Below are positions 1 to 10,600 of a DNA stretch of 64,000 nt, piece after piece. A program made the translations under genes and the position numbers. Under the pieces are notes generated by a model. That model was not told where the DNA came from. It saw only the letters and a list, made by a program, of their open reading frames with translations, and did no database searches. Every line of letters begins with the position of its first letter. Positions within the stretch are counted from its first letter, which is position 1. The DNA comes from Ahaetulla prasina (taxonomy: Eukaryota; Chordata; Lepidosauria; Squamata; Colubridae), in NCBI RefSeq assembly GCF_028640845.1, contig NC_080539.1, positions 164,498,236-164,562,235 of the forward strand, given 5' to 3'.

Positions 1-3000
1 AAAATCAATAAATCTGTGTCTTGTTCCTTATTTTTTCACACAGCACTTAAGCACAACCTACAAATTCCCACTGTCTCCTCATGCACCACCAATTTTGATT
101 CTCTATTCCCATCAGGAGAAATCAATGACCTCATTAAAAGAAACAACCAAACAAGCACTCTATAGCTAAGGTAACCCTCTCCCACCCACTCTTTACATCT
201 CCCATCAAGAGCATCTATAATCCCCATTGCCTGCAAACCAGTAGTGGTATTCAGCTGGTTCTCTCTGGTTCGGGCAAACTGTTAGCGGTGGCTGCGGGAG
301 GCTCCACCCCACCTGCCCAGATATAATCATGTCCCATTTATCCATGTTTTTGACGCTCTGCACATGCGCGCTCACATTTGCGAACTGGTAGCAAAGGTAA
401 ATGAATACCACTCCTGCTGCAAACCATACTAAAACCACCAGCTAACTCTAGCTCCCACTGAGACCCAGCACCAAGGTTTGATCACATCTTATCCTAAAAA
501 CCTCAGAAGGTAGTGAGAGCAAGTAGACCAGTTCATTCTGGAACAGCAGGCAAAAGATTGATCATCGCTGCTGCAATCAAGAGAGTGGCCTTCTGCAGCT
601 CCGCTTTAATTGACAAATTACCTAACCGTGAATCTCTGGGCATTCAGGAATAGCTGATAGGTGGCTCTCCTGCTGCTCCACTGTGGCCACATTCACTGTT
701 TCCATCACTTTTGCTGCCACCACTATAACCTCTATTTGCCATTTTGGAGAATAGCATCCATTGCAGTTATAAAACCAGCTACTAGTTCAGCTGAAATGAC
801 AAAAGGTGGTTTCACCTTCCCACTGAAAGTGGCATCCAAAGAATTCAAAGCCAGAATCCGCAGCAGCTATCCTGGTTCATTGAAGCTTCAGAAACTCTAA
901 TTTCCTTTTTTTTAAGACCTTCCCAATCTCCAAACCATGAACATCATATGCTAAAAGCACCTATCCATGATCCCATTCTAAGAACTTTGAAGTGAACTTC
1001 TCAATAGGATGAGAAAAAAAGATTTACCTGCTTTGTAGATAGTGTATGTCTGAAAAGCTAAGTTAACATCAGCATTGTGAAGAATATTCATCAAAGTCTG
1101 TGAAGGTTCCTTATTCCACTGTTTACGTTTGACATTTTCATCATATTTTCTCACACAGCCACCTACTTAAAGGAACAAAAATACAGTATTACTGGAGAAA
1201 TTATCCTTTTTCCTATCTCAAACTATAGAATTTAAAATAAATACCTTAAAACATTGCCAGAAATCTTCCAAAAAGAATGTTTTAACACTACATACCATAA
1301 ATAAACTTAAGACCACAAAATATGAAACTCTTTTTTTTAACCAGTAATTCCCATTTTGGTGGTGGACAAGTAGAACTACATTCAATTTATTTAGCTATTA
1401 TATGTTTAATGAACCCATGCCAAGGTATAGCTTTGTAGCATGCTTATCTTTTGAAAAATGTACAATGTAACTGACCCATTACAGGCACAATTAATTCACT
1501 ATCCTAAATTCATTGTCCTAATTCATATGCTTTAGCATCTTTAAAATTAAATACATCATATCTCACAGAAAGATTTTGAGCAGAGAAAATGAGGACTGTA
1601 TATGTCATTCCAATCTGACCCCCCCCCAAAAAAACCCCAAAATGAAATAAATCAACGTATGATGCAGCTCTATGGCATAGATGTTGAAACTGCAGTTATA
1701 AATGTACAACTACTGTATGTAATGATGTTTTCTTACTATTTGCTTTCAATCACAAATGTTTGAAAAGCGTTAATGGGCTCTTGGATATACTTGGATAATA
1801 TACGTTATTCAAGCAGACTCACCTTTTAATGGCTAGTGTTGAACTACCAAGAGACTATTTATGGCCTGTCGTGAGATAGTCAATCTAAATAATCATTAAG
1901 ATCTTGTTTGTAACACATCTCTCATTGAAGCCCAGTTCAAGATTTTTACACACAGGGAATGACCTGTGTCTGCCCTATCTACTATCTACAGTATATATCA
2001 CCAAAAAGGGGTAACCAATTTTGTTGTTTACATGATATACAATGACAATAAAGGCTACACTATACAACCATCAACCTCAGTTTAAAATGAACCAGTGGTG
2101 GGTTTCAAATTTTTTTACTACTGGTTCTATGGGTGTGGCTTGGTGGGCAGGGCATGGCTTAGTGGGCGTGGCTTGGTGGGCGTGGCAGGGGAAGGATACT
2201 GTAAAATCTCCATTCCTACCCTACTGCAAGGGAAGGATGCAGTAAAGTCTCCATTCCCTCCCCAATCCAGGATAAAGTTACTGCAAAATCCCCATTTCCT
2301 CCCAATCAGCTGGTACTTAGAAGGCAAAGAATAGATGGGGGCGGGGCCAGTCAGAGGTGGTATTTACTGGTTCTCAGAACTACTCAAAATTTCAGCTACC
2401 AGTTCTCCAGAACTGGTCAGAACCTGCTGAAACCCACCTCTGGAATGAACCCAATCTTTCTGAACATTTCGGGAATTACCATCTCTACCCTACTCTTGGT
2501 TTCTGCCCTCCCAAAAAGATGCCAAAAGTAGCAGAGAAGTTGGAAAGAAATGACACTAAAGCAAGCAAATCATAAACCCACCTAGATTTGGGAAGACAGC
2601 ATCAATTTAAAACTGACATGGTTTTCTGGAGTCAATTTCCAGTACCATTCCCACCACTCTGATGTCTGACATCATTCTTCCAGATCGGGGCAAAAACTGT
2701 TTCCAGATAAATTAGTAAAACATTCTGGACAACCTAAATGCAGAATTATCTAATTAATCAAACATAACTCTTTTCTCCCTCTGGTTTCCCCTCACACCTT
2801 TAAAACAGTATCCTTTTGTCCCAGCTTTTTTAATAGTTTGTAGATTTAGGATTCTTCACCCACAGCTTTGCAGAACTAATTTCTCTTTCCACATGCTGCA
2901 CACTGACATAAAAAATATGCAAGCCAAAAATGGCAATTCCAGTAGAGCTTGGCTGAAGATGCCTGAAATTTTATCTATGGAGCAAATTCACCCACTATTT

Positions 3001-6000
3001 CATCTGTATACTCATTCTGTACTGAGAATGTAGTCCTAAAAGTTTCTCATTCAACATCCATCTGGTTATTCTTATACCTCATTGTCTCTTATACAAGCTG
3101 GGATTATTGGGGCAGGCATGGGTCAGAATACCATCTTTAAAAGTATCTCTAATGGCAAATAATATAAAATATGCAAATAAAGATGCGTATTATCTTACCT
3201 GTGTCCTCCTTGGTTGCAATACTGGAAGAAAGTAAAGGTGCATTTTCTAAAATTTTGATCACTGAACTGCATTTTCCTTTTTCCCATTTTTGTCTATGAA
3301 GTTCTGGGAAACAAAAATACAGCATTTGGGAAAATCTTTTAAAAGAAATGTTTTAGGAAAATTTGGTAGAATCCTCAAATATTCACTAACTCCAACAATC
3401 AGTATAGTATTTTGTATGGCTGAAATGTGGTTAAGCCCTTGAAAAAGAATGATTTTGCAGAAAGAACAGTGATTTTTTTCATATTAATCCTTATTTAACC
3501 TACCAACCTGCTTCTAAGGCAGAGGTACTTCCAAAATACTATTTGTGGACCAGGATTCAGTATCTTGTCATCGACTGGAAACAAAATGGCCAAATTTTGT
3601 GTGTAATTTTAGGCATAATGATAATGATAGCACCGTCTCCCTCTCCTATTTCTGCCTTTAAAAACTAAAGCACAAAAAGGAGCCAAAAATATCAGCCTGA
3701 CAATTTGTGATGGCATCCAGGAGTTGATGGCATGTAGAAGTTGTTCTTATCTGTACTATGGTAAATGTTTCAAACTTTCAAGAATATATTGGAAAAGCAT
3801 AGATACTTTCAGGAAGTAGAGAAGAAATTCCTGTTGCGTTCTTTGGTTCACACAATTCAGATTTTATCTTTTATAACCTTTCCATAACAAAAAAAAAAAA
3901 GTTTTAAACATTAAAATATAAGAAAATAAAGACTATTGCAGGATCCAATCGTGGTCAGTCAGTGGGATCAGAGTTTTAGTTTTCCGAGCTTTCGGACTCG
4001 GGCTGAAGCCCATCCTCAGGGAACTTCTCTCCAGCAGAAGTTGGAGAATCTGGTTCCAGTGACCCACCCAAACTGGATCCTGCAATATCATCCTGGGACA
4101 CGTATATTCGCCTTCATTCGTAAGTAAATACTATATTTAGAACCTTAAGGTAAAGGTGTTTGAAAAACTCTCCACTATGATATACATGCCAATCTTCTTT
4201 ATTGTTTGAAAGTGCAATCCTACTCAGAAGCAAGTTTCACTGAATTCTGATAAATGTTCGTAGAGCTGCATTGTCAGAAAAGCTTTAATCATCTACACTG
4301 GTGGTGTAAGCCACACAAGTTTATGAAAATTAATCTCAGACCATGGTCTCCAAACAGTTCATTTCTGAATTCAACATATACCTTTTTCATCCACACTTGT
4401 TTTCTTCAATTCCATTTCACTGAAGTTCTTGGATATGACTTCTGTCTCTGAATTCTTGCTTCCTGCATACGTACCAGCCTCCTTAAGATTAAGATATCAT
4501 TATTAAGTGAACAACCTAAATAAAGTTGAGAGTCATACTATGCTCAATATTATATAAGTAAGTATCCATTTACGTAAAAGGATTTTCCTATGCTCTTATG
4601 TTCACTCCACATATGGTCACTATATTTGCTCAGGATGATCCTTAAAACTCTTGAGCAGATGTAAAAGCTGCATATGAATAAGACAAGGGGAAAAATATCT
4701 ACTCTCAGGAAAATCAGAAAAGAAAAATATATTTTCTGTTGGAAAAAGTCATTTAAATACATCCCTTTTTTATCAGGGGGAAAAAATTAAACACATTTCT
4801 GAATACCAACTATTTAGTGATTAAACTGTATGCTGTCAAACACAAAAAAAGAGTCTTGATCTCAAATGCCAAGTGACATTCACTGTAAAAAAGAATGATT
4901 TGGTTTAACGAAATGAAGTGCCAGAATAGATTCCTGAAGTACTGCTGAAGAAAGACAAAGTCTGATTGAACATAAAAGTCCACATTCAGGATTATGCTAT
5001 GGTGATTAGAATGCTGAATAGTGATCTACCAGCCCAGTTTAAGATGCTATGATCTTGCTGTTGGGGGTGGGGGATATGGGTTACAGAAACAGCCTAATTT
5101 TAAGGTGGATTCAGTATGGAGATGGCATTAGTCACATTACTGATGGAATCTGATGACGCCGTAATGGTGGTATGTCTATCCTTGTGATTTCTTAGTGGCT
5201 TTCAATATCCTAAATCACAGTTCTGCATCAGCGGCATGGTTTGGGAATTATGGGCAGCACATTATAATGGTTTTCTTTTTTGGTGGTCAGTGTAAGCAAG
5301 GGGGAGAAGTCTCATAATGAGCCCCTCATCTGTGGGATGCCTCCTATTAACTTCTACAGGAAAACCCTGGGGGAGGTCATCTGTTAGTTTGAGGGCTGCT
5401 ATCATCAATATGTGGACGACACCAATAGTTCACCTTGATCTTGGGCAGGCAAAGTGCTGCCATCAATGTCCTATATCTGAAGACTGTGTGGGTCTGGATG
5501 TAGAGACTTGCAAAAACAAGCCTCTACATTGGATGCTCAATCTTGCAAAAACAAAATGGCTGTGGATTTTTGCCCCACTCCTCCCAAATCTGGAGACTTT
5601 TCATTTTTAGACTGGGATTGATTGCACTTTCCCATTTAAGCTGTCCAATCTGGAGTTAACTCACAGTTCCTGCTCAAAGATCAGGTGGTAGCTGTAGACA
5701 ACAAGGCCTCAGCCCAACTACAACCAATGCATCAGATATGCTTGTTTCTAGATTGAGAGGCTCTTCAAACAGTAACCCATACACTAGTCATCTCACAGTT
5801 AGACTAATGTAATGCAATCCAGTCCATGTGGAACTGTCCTTGGAGACTTCATGGAAACTATAGCTGATCCAGTTTGCAGTGGAATGGGTAATTTGGGCAT
5901 GCCTTGATATGCCCATGTGATACCTTGGAGTAGGAGTGGGTTCCATTTACCTTTGCTACCGGTTTGCAACGGGAGCGTATGCACTTCTGCGCATGCATAG

Positions 6001-7607
6001 ACTGTATTTGATGATGTCTGGGTAGGTGGGCGGAGCCTCCCGCTGCCGTTACTACCGGTTCACAAGAACCGGACTGAACCAGTAGCAACCCACCACTGCT
6101 TTGGAGAAGAAACTTGGAGAGAGGAAATCGTACAAAGACAGTGCTTCCTTAACTCACATTTTTGGGAATGACTGTGGCAACTGTTTCTGCCAAGAAAAAG
6201 CTGTAGTTTTCTAAAGAGCTGTCACTAGGTACAGCAAATGTGACCACATGAGACATGAAGCACCGTTCCTACTTCTGACCCAAATATAATATTCATTTGT
6301 ATGCTATTACCTCTGGTAATGAAGATTGTCCAATACATTTTGCCAGGCACTTTCTTGCAAGAATTGTACTAGCTGATGGACGGTATTTGGGATTCATCTT
6401 GAACATCTGCTTTATCAAATAGTGAAGTTCATAGCTATAGTGTGATGGAAGTGGATTGTAATATCCTTTACATGTCTTAAGTATAAGATGTTTCCAACTC
6501 TTAGCCTGAAACTAAATTTAACAAATGCAGGAAAAACATACAGTTTAGTAGTATTAACATTTTTAGTTTATTAAAAACTCGATAAAAATTCATTCGTATC
6601 ATCTTTGCACAATTCATATGAATGATTTAACAGTACATGATACATTGGAAGTAAGAATTCTATTGTCAGGAATAAAGGCAGTGTGACAGAAACCTTTCAT
6701 AGCCTTGAGTATCATGAAAAAGCCAAGAATTCTTAATTTTTAAATGAAATTACAATTTAATTTAATGAGAGTCCTAATTTTTGGAGCACAGACCTACGCA
6801 GCAAATGAGCTTCAAAAGCTGTTCCTGTAATTGGCAGATATTTTCTGTTATTTGATTTCATTCTTCTCGAAAATAAAAAAAAAACAATCTAGCTGTTTCA
6901 GATCAATGAGATTTCTGCTCAGAAACATTCTGAATGTGGGATTTAATCTCTGGGGAGTTAAGATTTGTTTTTGTCTCTGACAAGAAACCTGACACTTATG
7001 ATATGCTGTATTTTCAATCTCAATGATTTCCTTGCATGTTTACTAAGTGGCCTACAGGGCTAATTATTGGTGTCATTAGATTGAGCTATATTATGTTGTT
7101 CTATACACATTCTAGTATGTATGTGTTACAAAATTACCGTATTTTTCAGAGTATAAGATGCACTTCCCCCCCCCCAGAAGAGGCTGAAAATTTGTGTGCA
7201 TCTTATACTCCAAATGTAGCTTTTTTTGAACCTTTTTTTCAGCCCTAACAAGGAGCTAGCTTTTCTCATTGCTGCTCCCTCCAATGATCAGCTGGGTTTT
7301 AAAAGCTGTTTTTCAGCCCTAATGAGACACTAGCAAGTGAATTGGACTTCCATCCTTCACCTGCTTTTTTCATTGCTTCTCTCACCAATGATCAGCTGTG
7401 CTTTAGAAACTGTTCTTTATCCTCAACCAGGTGTATGTGTGCATGCTGGCGTGGTCAAAGCCAATGAACTAATGTGCTGAAGCTGACCAGACTAAAGATG
7501 CTAGCCAGATGAATACCTGGTAGGCAGAACATTTTTTTTCCTATTTTCCTCCCCAAAAACTAAGGTGTGTTTTATACTCCGAAATATACGGTAAGTGTTG
7601 CTCACTG

Positions 7608-7655
<48 letters not shown>

Positions 7656-10600
7656 AACTGTATATTTTCCTGGAATTAAAACATAAAAAAGAATACTCAC
7701 TGGATGTTTTAAGGTGCACAGCTCATATAAAACACAGCCCAGAGACCAAATATCACTAGAAAAGCAAGATTTAAATATGTTAGCTTACGATCACAGTTAG
7801 CGTGACATTTGCTAGAAATAAGTTATGAGAGTTTTTTTCTTTTTTGTTCCTAAAGTGCTGCATGAGGAATTAAAAATAGCCATGTTAAATAGAATGTCAG
7901 GTACTGCAAAAACATGTATTGTAGTGAGAGGCAGTTCTTCCTAATTGTTGTAATCACAACAAGAGTTTAATATAACAAAATAAAGAATTGCAGGAAGCAG
8001 GGGTTGCTCAACTTTCCCCCTTCTAAACGCTAATGAGGAGAAACTGGAAGAGAGAAGCAATAAAGCAGAAAATAGAAGGAAATGCTAAATAGGCTCTTGA
8101 ACCAAAATGTTATGTCTGTTTCTCTCCAATTAACCTGTTAATATAATCTAGCTGCATTTAATTGAAATTAAAATGCAACTAGACACGATGACAAATGAGC
8201 TCAATCCTGATCCTGCCAACAGGACAAGATTGAGCTAATTTAAAGGATAGCATGGGGAAGGTGAAGAGAAAATCTTATCCTGTTCAGTTTCTTATTAGAA
8301 CATAAGTTTCCTTTGATTACTATTAATGCTACTATTTTCAATATCAGAGTTCTTCCTGAGTGAGACTGAGATTCAACATTCCAAATAGTAACCTTTGAGT
8401 TCTTGTACTCTATTGTAGTTTTCTCCTGTGCTATGGATTCTTTTATTGGCAGCCTAGTCTCTTAAATATAGGAGAGGAAGGTTGCTATTATATTTATTTA
8501 TTAATTAATTCACTGATTGATTGATTGATTCTTTTATTTAGAGGATCACTTGATTATGATCACTTGGTGGAATCAAGTCAAACCTGTTATTATGGTCACT
8601 GATTAAAAGGCTGTAACATAACTAAAGTTAATAGATGGAGAGAAAAACTCAAAATACTGAAGAACAAACTTGCTAAATGGTTTCTCCAAAGAGGAGTTCC
8701 TATTTATGGGCTGTAAACATGCACTTAATAATTTAAACAACATATTAAAAATCAGACAGTCAAATAGGATCTGTCTGCTCCAGTCAAAGCAATCAGACCC
8801 CCACTTCACATCAGCCAGATACATAAACAGTATAACCGTTTCTAAATTTCGGAGGGCACTAACTCTAACATGATCATCATCTAATCATCTAACATCATCT
8901 AATATGATTTGATTGCTTATTTGTACCCTATGACAATCAGTAAGTGTTGTACCTTATGATTCTTGATGAATGTATCTTTTATTTTATATACACTGAGAGC
9001 ATATGCACCAAGACAAATTCCTTGTGTGTCCAATCACACTTGGTCAATAAAAAATTCTATTCTATTTCTATTTCTATTCTAACATGCTGTAAGGATTTTC
9101 CCAGATTTGAGGCTATTAAAACCTGCTTTATGAAGTTTATCTTTTGCATTGAATACATTCCCCCTACTTATTCAAAAAATATGTTAAAGAAAATTCATTT
9201 TTTAAGTTCTCTCAGTTATTCCTTGCCACAAGTGCATAAAATATTTAGTTTTGAATCATCTTTGTAAATTGAGTAATGTTCTCAAATTGTGAACACTATA
9301 TACAATTTTTCCATTAGTTCTCCAATATTATAGAGTTTTAAAATCAAGATTCTTATAGACTTCAATGAATTCTTACCTTTTATTGTTGTATGGCATATTC
9401 TCCCAAATTTCTGGAGGCACATAGTAAGGGGTCCCTACATATGAACAAGCATATGCCATGGGGCTAGTCCAAAAACAAATATAAATGTTAATGATGAACA
9501 GATGAATATTCCAACAGCAACCAGGTAGATATTTTTTTAAAAAGTCAAAACATATACTTGCCTTTTAAGAAGAACTGCAGATCCAAAATCTCCCAGTTTT
9601 ATTTTTCCATTTTGTGTGAGAAATACATTCTATATTATGAAACAGAAATAAGATGGATTTCATTCTCTGTACAGTGTATTACCATTTCTATTTACAGCAT
9701 CAGCCCTATTTAATGACCCTATTAATCAGGGGTGAAATGCTGCCGGTTCAGACCGGATCGGCTGATCCAGTAGCGATGGTGGCAGGTGGTTCGGAGAACC
9801 AGTAGCAAAAATCCCTGCTCCTCACCCCCAACCATGCCCACCCAATCGCCCGATCACCCGCTTGCCCGCTTCTTTTAAAAAATGCTTTTAAAAGGTAAAA
9901 AAAAAAGGCTCTGACGATCATAGCTGAGCTGCCTCATTGTCAGAGCCTTTTTTTTACTTTTAAAAACATTTTTTTAACCTATTTGGCCGAATAGGTTGTA
10001 AAAAAAATGCTTTTAAAAGTAAAAAAAAAGATCGCATGCCACAGCTGATCACCTCCCCCCCCGCCCCGCTGTTCTACTTACCCCAAGCCTCCTTTTGGCG
10101 TGCACTGTGCACGCACACGTGCACACCTCGCATTTGGTGCGTGGTGCGCACTGCAATTGACTGACTCATTTTGTCAATGCTAATGGCTCCAGATGTTTTG
10201 GGATTGCACCCAAGATGCCCTTGCTTTCTTCTTCCTCTTACTACTATTATATCCAAATATTAATCACGATGTCCCAACTCAATTTAAATGAAAATCTCCC
10301 TTAATCAATCACATTAAAGGAATTAACTTATTTCAGATGATGAGTCCAACACAAATGGACCTCAAATAATCTCTATACTTATCTCATTGGAAAAAGCACA
10401 TACCTCCATTTGACTGTGAACTTGGATTTAAACATGAGAGACAGGCCATTCTGGAGGTTGGGGGCCCATTTAGCATTCTGGGACCATGTTCAAGGAGCAT
10501 GCTTAATGAATAGTTGCCTATTTTAGAATACCTGCCAGAGTAGATATTACCAGTAATAACGCACTCATTTATGGGAAAGCAACCAGCTCTCTGCACTACT

